Of a DNA stretch of 22,013 nt, positions 1 to 9,274 are shown piece after piece. Numbering within the stretch: position 1 is the first letter of the stretch; every line of letters starts with the position of its first letter. The stretch lies in assembly GCA_023231475.1 (NCBI GenBank), contig JALJEE010001861.1:1-22013 (forward strand), in the 5' to 3' direction. The notes under the pieces were generated by a model. That model did not search any database, was not told the origin of the DNA, and was given only the letters and a program-made list of their open reading frames with translations. This stretch comes from Seison nebaliae. Taxonomy: Eukaryota; Rotifera; Pararotatoria; Seisonacea; Seisonidae. A program made the translations under genes and the position numbers.

Positions 1-291
1 GTCTTTACACTTATTGACAAGATCACGGAATCGAACTTCCATATTACACAAATTCCGAACATATACATCCTAAATAATCGTTCGGTTTTTTCGCATAACG
101 TTCGTTATTACGGGTTATTGCGTGAGATTCCAATTGAAGATCTAAGAGATTTTACTTTTTCCTATGATCCTGCAATTTCTATGTCAATCGATATGGATTC
201 TCTCGCTGAATTACACCGATTAATCAATATAGGCGATGATCAAACTTTTTTTTCACTTTTTTCTAATTTATCCCGATGGGAATTTAATTAA
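1..291 (+). mobile_element. LINE (non-LTR retrotransposon), C-terminal end of the reverse transcriptase ORF
   Basis: Frame 1 is open from the first base to TAA at 289-291 and gives about 96 residues, ending ...NLSRWEFN. The same block occurs in two more copies, recognisable by LIDK, FSH..RYY, the FSYDP motif, LAELHRLI.IGDD and the ending RWEF. The copy at 9297-9602 (-) ends SNLFRWEF. The stop is followed by a short (TAA)n tail, the usual 3' end of I/Jockey-like non-LTR elements. The left edge is cut by the window. The uninterrupted frame suggests a young copy. The family name is not certain; membership of a LINE family rests on RT-like blocks seen in the related copies. Confidence 0.8.
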
Positions 292-351
292 TAAATAATA
301 ATGTTCGGAGGTTGATAACTGGAAAACCTTCCGCGAATAATTGTTCCAATA
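1..351. repeat. Left arm of a long inverted repeat bounding the window
   Basis: Bases 1-351 match the reverse complement of 21660-22013 with three substitutions (all within 121-180) and one TAA unit difference. The match covers the LINE C-terminus, its TAA tail and about 50 bases beyond the tail (303-351), then stops abruptly. In the right arm those 50 bases run on into the RT region of another LINE; here they run into unrelated AT-rich DNA. The pair is therefore either a recent inverted duplication or a LINE copy that carried 3' flanking sequence with it. Confidence 0.95.
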
Positions 352-843
352 AATTTATATATTCTGTTTCGATTTTTCATGCTGAAACCGAATATTTTAC
401 TTAAATTTAGCTATTTTAAAATCTTTTGACCTAAAATATGATTTTCGTTTTTCAGAACGAGAGAAAAATGAAGTTTGAATTAATAGATTATTTGAGACCG
501 AATTTTTCCGATATGTTTTCCTCCATCCAACTAAGATTATCATAATTCCTAGATTAAACTGATATGTCATATATTCATAATTTAAAATTTTATTTGTTAT
601 TTTTACATTGTTTTAGTGAATTTTACAGTAGTGTTTTACATTAGCGGTGAAACAAATTTTCCAAACTGAACGAAAGACGGTAAGGCGAGTTCGGAAGTCG
701 CAATGTTAATATTATTTATTGATTAAAATTCCCGTCGGGATAAAGTAGAAAAAAATCTAAATTATAAGGATATATTATATATGATTTAAAATATTAAATC
801 TTTAACTTCCATCAATAAATAAGCACTAATTAGTTTTATAAAA
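352..843. other. Non-coding stretch between two LINE ends; spacer related to 9060-9275
   Basis: No gene is visible. Parts of 430-630 resemble 9090-9260 in the same order: a GAGAAAAA.GAAGTT block followed by a GA.ACCGAATTTTT-like block, and near the right end ATTTTA.AGTAGTG. In both places the spacer is bounded on the left by a plus-strand LINE 3' end and on the right by a minus-strand LINE 3' end. Confidence 0.5.
708..775 (-). mobile_element. Short LINE 3' end remnant
   Basis: Read on the minus strand, this stretch gives the terminal LINE signature: TTTATCCCGACGGGAATTTT followed by a TAA-rich tail. It matches the terminal RWEF-encoding block and tail at 270-300, 9030-9065 and 9275-9320. Only the last few dozen bases are recognisable; upstream (above about 775) the similarity is lost, either by 5' truncation on insertion or by decay. 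Confidence 0.65.
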
Positions 844-2012
844 TCAGCACGAAAACTTCAAAAAAATACAATTAAATTGCGAGTCCAAAAATTGATAGAT
901 CATCTCCAAAACGATATCCGGCTATGTAATAGGAGTTATCAATTTAAATTTAAGATAATTATCCAACCTACATTCTTTGGACCAGGTCCTCGAGAATAAA
1001 TAATATAATAATTTTGAGAGTTTTCAATCGACTCAAAATAAGTGTCACCACAAATATCGTTTTCACCAACAACACCGATAGTGATTGGGTCCTTCGGACA
1101 ACCTGCATAAAATTGAATCCATACCATATAACGGGAAGTATAATGTTCTTGTGTCCTTTTTTATCCTTTTAACGTTTAAATAAAATTCGTAAACTAACTT
1201 GAAGAAGGAGATAATTTTATAATCAATTTTAATATATTTCATTTCATAAACATCAACATCATTTCCGAATGGTCCATAAATTTGATATAGATTCTCTGGT
1301 TTGAACCATGCACTTGTTGATTTACTTCCATTATTATAAAATATCATTCTTAATTTCAACCGATTATTTGTATGAATATCGAGTTGTATCTACAAGAATT
1401 ATTCGAATAATAATTTAGTTTGAGGGTGAAATGAAACATATTTAAATTTATCCATTGATCTTACAACTAATTGTGATTTGTACGACTTCGTTATATCTTG
1501 TTCGATATCATCATCTGTATCGAAATCATTATCATCCGCCCATCTATCAGGTAGAGACTTTGAATCTGTTTTCAACATTCGTCCAAGTAAGTACTCTGGA
1601 AATATATTATCATACATATTTAGTTTTATTATAATTCATTAATATGAAGCGGGCAAATTGTAAGTCTCACGTACTAACTTCCGTAATTATTATTAAGACA
1701 CTGAAGTGTCTTATGGAATTTATTAAGGCGATTAAAAAATGAACTTTTGAAAATTAGATAAGTATCGTCAACTTTGGTACAAGTCAGCGGAAAATGGGTA
1801 ATTCTCGCAACTGATTCTCCTTTGGTTGGACAAGAAAAATTTTTTTGATACATTTGGTGTATTTGACGTACTGTTAAGCTTTGCGAAATTTCTATATTTG
1901 AATTCCCATTATCTGCCACTTCAATATCTTTCATCATTTTTAAGAGTAGAGTTATATCCTTTTTGGGAGCAGCATAACAGACGACCGGGAGCGTCAAATA
2001 TAGCATAAACAT
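844..2012 (-). CDS. Secreted protein of unknown function, 5 exons
   Basis: Predicted exons are 2012-1679, 1595-1438, 1389-1199, 1155-972 and 921-844. Introns are 83, 48, 43 and 50 nt, all GT-AG and phase-consistent, giving about 314 residues and ending in TGA. The start Met is followed by a short hydrophobic leader (MFMLYLTLPVVCYAA), so secretion is likely. The middle is acidic (a WADDNDFDTDDD block). The C-terminal half carries SAWFKPENLYQI and, later, AGCPKDPITIGVV and a DICGDTYFE block. That layout (W..NL..., then GC..D.....V, then a Cys before an IIYS-like strand) recalls an uncharacterised secreted arthropod family, from memory and unverified. The 43-nt intron and the last exon are the weakest joins. 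Confidence 0.65.
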
Positions 2013-3065
2013 AATTCTAATATTTTGTATGATGAAGAATTTTAAGGGTAATTTTGGAAAATAATGAATAAATTGTCGTCAAAAGTCATGAAGTTTTCGT
2101 CACTCAACAAAATACCAGTCGTTCTGCAAAACGGATATGTAGTTTTTGTATTATATGCTTAAGTTTAACTCTTTCAAAACAATGTCCAATACATCAAGTG
2201 AAAAATTTCTTGGAAGATTTTATTGAATAGTGAATTCAACTAGAAAGGAATTTAGCATGACTCTACAATAACAATAACGAAAAAACATTTTCAGTTATAT
2301 TCGGAACACTTTTAATTTATAATATCAACTACTCAGATTATCGAATTTTAATGTATTTTCCATGGTTCATAAACGAATGAAATGAATGCAATATACCAAA
2401 CAAACTGAAATGTTACCGGTTTATCGATTTTCCATTTGTTCGTTGCAGATTGTTAAGACGGTATATGGTGTTAAGGTGGTTTGGTGGTATATTCATCAAT
2501 ATAGATCAATATATCAAAATATGAATTATCTTCATCAATTAAGTTAAAAGACTAACTTTAAAATTTGACACTACTACAAATATTTACTACAATACAACTA
2601 CTACAACTAATAATAGTTATTAGAATTAAATCCACTTTGTAACGAAATATTGAAGTTAAACAGAAAAACGTCCATTAATTTCTCCATTATAATACAAAGA
2701 TGTTCATTCAATATTAATTATCTCTTCAAGTTAAATGCTCGAACAATGAACACAATTGATGTTAGGATATATTCAGAGATCGGCTGATAAAAGTAAAACT
2801 AAAAATTTTAAAGTTTCGAGAGAAAGTAGAAATTGAAAATGCAAATCGAATATTTTCTCATTATATAAATTATTGTTATAACAATATGTTTGACAAATTT
2901 TGAAACAATTCCCAATTGGTCGTTAATTATGATTAAACATTTTCGATGACTTATTTCAAAAAAACTTTGGATATGAGCTATTTGAACATATCGGATTAGA
3001 CAGTTATCCAAAATTGATTATTTAACAAAAGCGATTATTCGATTATATTTTTTAAATTTCGTCTA
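2013..3065. other. Divergent intergenic region, no gene recognised
   Basis: About 1,050 bases separate two divergently transcribed genes, so both promoters should lie here. The sequence is AT-rich. It contains an imperfect ACT/TAC-rich run near 2572-2616 and a GGTGTTAAGGTGGTTTGGTGG patch near 2467-2487. A 67-codon open frame at 2808-3011 (-) has no recognisable protein features. No RNA gene or mobile element is evident. Confidence 0.5.
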
Positions 3066-4115
3066 ATGAAAATTGGTAATATATTGAACTTGATATTAAA
3101 ATTATTGTCAAGTTTCTTTTATTGGCACCTTATCGGTGTAATCTTATTCGACAATGTGGGATTGGCGTGGAGATGTGAGCCTACAGAACTTTACCAAAAT
3201 ATTGATGAATCTTCAGAAATTAACGAAACAAAGAAAGAGATTCTACCATCGTTGCCGGTCGTGTCTCTATATCGAGGTGGAGAGAATTTTTGTAATGGAT
3301 CTCTCATCAATCCCAATTATATTATTACTGCAGCACATTGTTTCGTAAGAAAAGATTGGAAAGTAATGGATATTTCACTTTTACGTGTACTCATCTTTCG
3401 ACCTGACAAAGAAGAACCAAATAAACTTTTTGCTCGAATTAGTAAAATCTGTATTCACAAATGTTATGACGAAATAACAGGTGATAATGATGTTGCTGTA
3501 GCTCTATTAGATGTTACATTACCTGGAAATTATATTCCTCCAGTAACTAGAAGGAAAAATTTTCCAGTTTGTTTACCTAAATCTTTTCCTAGAAGGAATC
3601 ATTGTTTTGTGGCCGGTTGGGGGCCAAAATTACATTTTGTACCTCACAATCATTTACAAGTAACTCCACCCGAATTATTAAAGTTTGAGCAGTGTAGTAA
3701 GAGGAAAAATGTTATGAATAAATATCAATTATGTACATTGTCTCCTCCTTCAAAAGATACGACGAAAGCTTGTAACATAGGCAGTAGCCAAGATTGTTTA
3801 GCTTATACTTATCGGCAATTCCTACCTTTCTATCTACGCTATGGTCCGAACTCAGGTTTTGCGTACATAGATTGGGTACATCGAGTTATTCAAGACACTG
3901 AAAAAAAACGGCCGTGGTGGAATAGACTTCAATCACAAAGTATAGGTTCAATAGACTTAAGTCCGATCGGCATTAAAAAAATGAACAACGGCCCACTGGA
4001 TTTCAATTCGATGGGTTCAAGACGGTTAGGTGCAAGACCGTTTGGATCATCGGCCGTGAGATATCCTAATTATTTCGATTCTAATTGTGCATGGATTGGT
4101 CCAGAATGGAAATAA
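3066..4115 (+). CDS. Inactive-looking trypsin-fold (S1) serine protease homologue
   Basis: A single exon of 349 codons. A hydrophobic N-terminus (about residues 8-30) suggests secretion or membrane anchoring. The S1 fold is shown by FCNGSLINPNYIITAAHC with catalytic His91, then GDNDVAVALLDV with the Asp at about 142, and the FVAGWG block near 181-186. The serine motif GDSGGP is not intact: around residue 236 the sequence reads CNIGSSQDCLAY, so the oxyanion-hole and salt-bridge residues are changed even if one Ser aligns with the nucleophile. Catalysis is therefore doubtful. A further ~90 residues follow the fold, basic then Gly/Ser/Asn-rich. Expanded families of such inactive protease paralogues are known from the scabies mite; whether this is one is inference. 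Confidence 0.85.
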   Translation: MKIGNILNLILKLLSSFFYWHLIGVILFDNVGLAWRCEPTELYQNIDESSEINETKKEILPSLPVVSLYRGGENFCNGSLINPNYIITAAHCFVRKDWKVMDISLLRVLIFRPDKEEPNKLFARISKICIHKCYDEITGDNDVAVALLDVTLPGNYIPPVTRRKNFPVCLPKSFPRRNHCFVAGWGPKLHFVPHNHLQVTPPELLKFEQCSKRKNVMNKYQLCTLSPPSKDTTKACNIGSSQDCLAYTYRQFLPFYLRYGPNSGFAYIDWVHRVIQDTEKKRPWWNRLQSQSIGSIDLSPIGIKKMNNGPLDFNSMGSRRLGARPFGSSAVRYPNYFDSNCAWIGPEWK

Positions 4116-4151
4116 TTTCTTTAATGTTTTATAATTTTTTTTCTTTCTCAA

Positions 4152-4157
4152 AATAAA
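4152..4157 (+). terminator. Polyadenylation signal AATAAA of the protease homologue
   Basis: A canonical AATAAA lies 37 nt after the TAA at 4113-4115, inside a T-rich 3' stretch. The rest of 4116-4369 is AT-rich spacer between convergent genes. Confidence 0.6.
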
Positions 4158-4369
4158 CTTGTCATTATTGTAAATAATTTTATTCAACAATTTAGATATT
4201 TGATAAATTAATATTAATTAAATAAGATAATTAATTATATTCCATAACAAAATGAATTTCTAAGTTAAATTATTTTCAGTTGGAAGTGATAAAAAATATA
4301 AGAACAAAATGTAAAATTATTAGATAAATTTGATTTTGATTTAACTTTCTAACGATTAATCTCGTCAAG

Positions 4370-5240
4370 TTATTTATTATCTTTCAAAATATGATCTGTT
4401 AGTAATTGATTTTTCATAAAATTCAATCTGTTTTCCTTAATCGATTCAAGTAAAATTTTCGTACTATCACCATTGGCAATAAGACTATGATGGTGAAGTG
4501 GCATTCTTGGATAATAAGATTTATATTGATGAATGTCACATAAATCGTTTAAGAAATTTTTGATATTTCTATTGACATGTTTGGAGGTTGCCGGACATAT
4601 TTCATTAATACTAATTTTCGATTGTCCATCGTTCGTTATGAGAGATCTATGGAAAAAGTGCTTCCTAATGAATTCACAGTTAGAATTTTTACCTTTGGAA
4701 CTGTAATTGGGAGATATTCGTAATTCATAATGATACGCGACACCTTTAATGTAAATGTTATATTGAAGAGTTTCCAGAGGAAACTCTTGTGATGTTTCAC
4801 ACTCCACATCATTCCTTTCCGTTCGTCGTCTTTGAGATTGACTTCGTCTTCTTGAGAAACTTCTACCTCGAATTTGTCTTCTTGTGTCACGTGTTACTTC
4901 ATCTTCCGATTTTTTTTTTAAATTTAAATTCTTCAACATATAAAGTGCATTCTCTTTCTTTGGGTATGTTGGACAATTGTCATTCATGTTCAATCAACTA
5001 GTCTGATTGAACAACTTTGATAATTCTTGACATTGATCAGGATATCCCTCATAATTTGGGTTTTTTATGAAATTAGTGTTCTTTTTTCGATTTCTAGCTT
5101 TATTCTGAATAAGTCTTTTAATTGAACGTTGCTGTTTTTCTCTGTGAATATAAATCTGTCTGAACGCACTTCAATCACTTTACAGATTTGTATATATTTC
5201 CAATATTATACCACTATCTCATATAAATATGATGTCTCAT
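4370..5240 (-). CDS. Basic Arg/Ser-rich protein, unrecognised, 3 exons
   Basis: Predicted exons are 5240-5215, 5168-4999 and 4953-4370, giving about 259 residues. The two introns (46 and 45 nt) keep phase. The second is a multiple of three and carries the only in-frame stop (TGA at 4998-4994 region), so the frames on both sides are the same. Exon 2 is rich in Lys/Arg/Gln (HREKQQRSIKRLIQNKARNRKK). Exon 3 begins KNALYMLKNLNLKKK and then has an RS-like patch, SFSRRRSQSQRRRTER, suggesting a nuclear or RNA-binding role. The last ~130 residues look globular, with QYNIYIKGVAYHYELRI and FIRKHFFHRSL. I do not recognise the family. The first exon and true 5' end are uncertain. If the 45-nt intron is wrong, the gene would be a shorter single exon starting at the ATG at 4987. 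Confidence 0.55.
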
Positions 5241-5914
5241 ATCTTGTTTAAATTTCTCCCAATTTCTGTCATAATTAAGATCTATTTACCACATATCATG
5301 ACTAATAACAATTTTTATCTTGTTTCTCTTATTTGAGAGACTTAATTCTAAACTTAATTTTTTTTTTGAAATCCCAATCTGAGCAATTTAATATTGTTTG
5401 AGAGATCTCCTTCCTTACGGTCAGTGGTATGAGATCTCTGCCTTTCGTGAGACGTCTGTCTAAATCGTTGTGACGTAGACTACTGCGCTACACACGCCCC
5501 CAATATAATTTTCGTATCGAATGCAGTGTACATTGTTTCACATAAATGCGTGGAACGTGCGCAGACCACTACGGAAATTGGGATAATTTATTTTAAATGA
5601 TTTTTACGTATATTATATACCGCGAATGCGTCCCGTCTGTTATGAGTCACAAGTTGATGACATCAACAAAGATATATAATAATAGTTTATTAATACACAG
5701 ATGGCTAATAGATAACAGAAATGCCGTTCGGAGTTACTTAGCTTAATTTCATTCAATTCATTTCAATATTTAACTTCAGAACTTTCATTGTACTCTAGTT
5801 GGACAATCGAAAATAAAGCTGAGAATAATGTAAAATAATATCATTTAATAAATCTAATAATAATTAGTACTATTGGTAGTGAATTGCATTCCGAAATATT
5901 AATAATTGTCGAAT
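5241..5914. other. Intergenic region with a GC-richer tRNA-like patch (about 5400-5510)
   Basis: No gene is resolved. At 5400-5510 the composition turns less AT-rich. The plus strand has GGTCAGTGGTATGAG, which resembles a tRNA D-arm/A box. The minus strand has GTGTAGCGCAGTAGTC, another A-box-like string, with a weak B-box-like match downstream. The 8-bp palindrome GAGATCTC occurs twice about 30 nt apart. I could not fold a complete cloverleaf in either direction, so a decayed tRNA-derived SINE is the best guess. A perfect 15-bp palindrome GTTGATGACATCAAC sits near 5653. Confidence 0.35.
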
Positions 5915-6232
5915 ATGTCTTCTAATTTCCAAAATGGACAAATTAATAATTTATCTCATTTCACGAATATTTTGGGTGCGAATCAATTCCTCAATGCCAA
6001 TCGAGGAATGATGGGAAAAACATTTCCGGAGAAATACGTATCAATTATGGAACTCGTGGACGATGTTGGTCGAGATATCAAACAATTATACGTTGGTAAC
6101 AAGTCGAGTCAAGACAGAGTGAGAAAGAATCTACTAACGCTTAAACAATTGACGAGAGAATGTATGGTGGAATTGGAGAAGGCGAAACCGAATCTGATAG
6201 TTAAGGAAGAAGTAAAACATAATTCCGTTTGA
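5915..6232 (+). CDS. Small helical protein, unrecognised
   Basis: A 105-residue single-exon frame from ATG 5915 to TGA 6230-6232. The first ~40 residues are Asn/Gln/Met-rich and probably flexible (NFQNGQINNLSHF). The rest, from EKYVSIMELVDDVG to RECMVELEKAK, reads as two amphipathic helices of the kind seen in small coiled-coil subunits such as Mediator components. The SSQDRVRKN...LKQL layout faintly recalls MED30, but the similarity is too weak to assign. It lies 132 bp upstream of the CCS gene on the same strand. The strong heptad-like pattern and the clean stop argue for a real gene. Confidence 0.6.
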   Translation: MSSNFQNGQINNLSHFTNILGANQFLNANRGMMGKTFPEKYVSIMELVDDVGRDIKQLYVGNKSSQDRVRKNLLTLKQLTRECMVELEKAKPNLIVKEEVKHNSV

Positions 6233-6364
6233 TTATATTCCCCTCCATTTCCAACAACTTTTTCATAATTTCTTATTAAATATATTTGTTAATTATTTTT
6301 TAAATTTCACAATAGATATTGTTCTATGAATTTTTGAATTGTTTGTGGGAAATCGTTATAAAGA

Positions 6365-7402
6365 ATGAATGATAATTGGAATTCAAAAGAATTTATTCTC
6401 GTTAAAAATTTTCTTAAATACATTTCATAATTTTTACTCATTCGAATGTTCAGTGTGAATTTGCTTGTCGTTGTGGTAAAAGACTGAAGAGATTTGAGAA
6501 TGAATTGAAAGAATTAATCGACGGTTTCTTCTCCTTATTAGAAAAATTTAGAAATGATTTCTTGATATACATAGATGTTTTGATTAGTAACATTTCTATT
6601 AGAGATAAATCGATTTTGGTCACATCAAACTTGAACACATTCGAATTACAACAATTATTAGAGAAAGTTTTAGACGAGAGTATCGGTTTAGTTGGAATTG
6701 GTGAAGTTGATAGTCATCTTTCTCAAACTCAATATCAATCTGCTGTTTCTATCATCGAAGCAGACGAGAAGGATCGATTTCCAGTTGATATGAGATGGAT
6801 TCACAATGAAGAAATTAAGTTTAATATAGTTTGTTAATATTATTAATTCATTTTCTGGAAATCTATTAGGAATAAAATTAACCATATTTGTGGAGTTATA
6901 AGATTTGTTCAATTAAGTGAACGGAAATGTCTTGCAGAATTGACGATTGATAATTTGGAGAAAAATAAAGAATATCATATAAATTTTCACGAATTTGGTG
7001 ATATTAGTGATGGATGCAAATCGTTATTTCAATTATTACTCAATTATTCACATTTCTCATTTCATCTTGTAGATGTGGCGAATATTTCTTATTGAATAAT
7101 AGTTAATATTTATATTCTTATTTATCAGTTGAACAATCAATTTCTTTTAAGATTCTTCTTTGCTCGCTACATTTCAAACTAAAGACACCCAAAAATTTAC
7201 TAAACGTGTTCTTGGAAGTAATGTGGAAATTTGGAATATTATTGGAAGGAGTATAATAATTCACGAAGACGAAAGACGAGTTGGTTGTGGGATTATTGCC
7301 AGATCTTCTGGAATTCTTACAAATTCTAAACGAATCTGTGCATGTGATGGAATCACTTTATGGGACGAACGTAATGTACCTGCTGCCGGCAATCGTAGTT
7401 AA
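6365..7402 (+). CDS. CCS: Copper chaperone for superoxide dismutase, reduced form, 6 exons
   Basis: Exons are 6365-6400, 6454-6523, 6575-6818, 6870-7022, 7073-7101 and 7152-7402, joined by GT-AG introns of 53, 51, 51, 50 and 50 nt, giving 260 residues. Known role: delivers copper to, and oxidises, Cu/Zn-SOD in the cytosol. Domain 1 aligns with the HMA fold (KEFIL...CRCGKRLKRFENEL..., then ILVTSNLNTFELQQLLEKV), but the MxCxxC site is degenerate (EFACRC). Domain 2 has GVIRFVQLSERKCLAELTID, FHEFGDISDGCKSCGEYF, VEIWNIIGRSIIIHED and CGIIARSSG. The usual zinc-binding loop (HGG...DRH.GDLGN) and the later Gly-rich loop are missing. Domain 3 keeps the CxC motif in RICACDGITLWDER. Exon 1 rests on a short match to the HMA first strand and is the least certain part. 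Human CCS is 274 residues. Confidence 0.88.
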
Positions 7403-8461
7403 TTATGTCGAAGTTCTCTTCCCTTAATTATAATTGATAAAATTAGTTTTATAAATGTTTGTTAAAGATTTATTATGGAAAAGAATGTTTAATAATGAGA
7501 TGTATGGAGAAAGAATGGGAAGAGTTTAAATATTCCATTGACGATAATTGTGAAGTTTTATATTTAGACAATATTAAATAATTCGATTATTCTTAATTGT
7601 CTTTCAGTTTGCAAGCAATTTCTTAATTCAGGAAACTAGCACTTTTCACGATATATGCCATTCTGAATTTCGTACTTACTTATGAATGTTTAATATATAC
7701 TATATACTATTACAATATCATTAAGTCATTTTCTTTAACTATTTAATATTTGAAGATTTCAAGAAATTGAACAAATATTTGTACCCTTTTTATACTTAAT
7801 TGAATTGGACCCTTGAATTTAAGAATTTACGAAAATTTGGTTTTTGGGGATTTTTAGAACTAAAATAATTTGCATGATCGGTTTCTTATGACTATGATGA
7901 TAAAACTGAATTTAGATGATCCTTCAATTAAAAACTTAATTCATTGTTTTTACTTCAAACATGCGCGAAAACGATGTCTTGATCTCTTATCGTTAGTTCG
8001 AAACTAAAGAGAATTTAAGTAAGACCAAAAATGTTAAATTTGTGTTCAAATTAACAGTGAAAATAGCAAGGTTTTCTCTCACGATGTCAGATTAAAGAGA
8101 AAAATTGAAGGTTCTATTATCACAATTTAACTAAATAAAATTTTTAATCAGTTCAGCCAGAATCTGCCCGAGATCTCAAAAGTTTATACTTTATGAGGTA
8201 TTTAATAATAATTTTCCGCAAAGATGGTGGATAGTATACTCACCATTAGTGATGTGATTATAGTAAGTAGTGATAACATAGATCTCATCATTATATATAA
8301 TGGTGAGATTGTTTAGTTTGTTTTGTTTAATCGAATTCCAATGGTAGTAACAAATTTTTTGTGTTTAAGAAAAACAAAAAGGTTAACAGTAAGAAAACTA
8401 ATTTCCTGTTATGTTATACAAACAATAATAAGTGTCTTTTAATTTAATCGGTTCTTCGAAC
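7403..8461. other. Intergenic stretch, no gene resolved
   Basis: About 1,060 AT-rich bases downstream of CCS. A 24-codon open stretch at 7504-7578 (MEKEWEEFKYSIDD...) could be a terminal exon, but no partner exon was found. A 10-bp inverted repeat, CTCACCATTA at about 8240 and TAATGGTGAG at about 8300, can form a hairpin with a ~50-nt loop and may mark a small decayed element. Otherwise nothing is recognisable. Confidence 0.4.
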
Positions 8462-9065
8462 ATCATGCATTCGCTCTCTTCAACTACCTTGGATTATGTT
8501 CCCAATAAGTTCTGTCGAAAAATTTTTTTTTTCGCTCATAAATCGAAATTTATTCAGTTAAAAATCCGTCGATCAATTCTCAGAAGTTTAGTTCTACGAC
8601 TATAATTCCTGAAGACGATATTTCTATGTTTACACCGTTCATTTCTGTCAATTGATCGGGCTTACAATCAGTTCATTGGGAGGAAAGTTTGCTGTTTTCA
8701 CAGATGTAGCGGTTCGCTACTTTTCGGCACGGTTGGTCTACTTCCATTTCCAATTCTCTTTTATCGTCCACTCTTCTCGCTTATTGACAAAACTTGCGAT
8801 ACGGAGTTCTACTTATTTTATATTTCGAACACGAACTACTTTCTTTCCAACTCCATTTTTTCACATATTATTTGTTATTATGAATTATCTCACAATATAA
8901 TCATCTCCATAACTTTAAACAATTCATTTTTTCAGACCACCCTACAATATGTGTGCCAATCTATCGAATATCTGTTTCGGAGTTACATCACTTGATCATG
9001 GGGACGATCGTATTTTTTATTCTTTAGTTTTTTTTTATCCTGACGGGAATTTTAATAATAAATAA
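8462..9065 (+). mobile_element. LINE copy, 5'-truncated, 3' end of the RT ORF
   Basis: Collinear at low identity with the minus-strand copy at 9275-10235. Readable blocks are NKFCRKIFFFAHKSKF, FLCLHRSFLSIDRAYN, CCFHRCSGSLLFGTV, LFSLIDK and SIFSH, matching NKFCRSFFIFAPKTKF, FLCTLRSFLSLDRIYN and so on in the other copy. It starts in the region after the RT palm and ends CCTGACGGGAATTTT plus a TAA-rich tail at about 9045-9065. Several interruptions of the frame mark it as older than the copies at the window ends. It has no catalytic RT core. Confidence 0.75.
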
Positions 9066-9274
9066 TAATAAGTAAGTTTCGGAATAAAATGAAATGGGTT
9101 TTCGAATCTCAAAAATGGAGAAAAACGAAGTTCATTATTTAATCGAATCTTTGAAATCGAATTTTAAATTTATTTCTCATAAATTATAACTATTTCCCTA
9201 TTTACGACGTATAATAAAAAAAGAAATTATGAGCATTAAAAAATCTTGCCTTAATTTTACATTTTAAAGTAGTG
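9066..9274. other. Spacer between two convergent LINE 3' ends
   Basis: About 210 AT-rich bases. Parts align with 430-630 (shared GAGAAAAA.GAAGTT and ATTTTA.AGTAGTG blocks), where the same arrangement of two facing LINE ends occurs. No coding potential was seen. Confidence 0.5.

Noticed and set aside
2808-3011. 67-codon minus-strand open frame in the divergent intergenic region.
   Set aside because: No domain, no good start context and no partner exon; a frame of this length is expected by chance in AT-rich DNA.
4636-5001. Alternative frames on both strands over the Arg/Ser-rich gene (84 codons minus, 70 codons plus).
   Set aside because: They are out-of-frame or antisense shadows of the predicted exon 3.
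7504-7578. Possible terminal exon MEKEWEEFKYSIDD downstream of CCS.
   Set aside because: CCS ends cleanly at 7402 after its C-terminal domain, and no upstream exon with matching phase was found for a separate gene.
8652-8900. 82-codon plus-strand frame as a separate gene.
   Set aside because: It crosses reading frames of the LINE copy at 8462-9065; the homology to the other copies lies partly in another frame.
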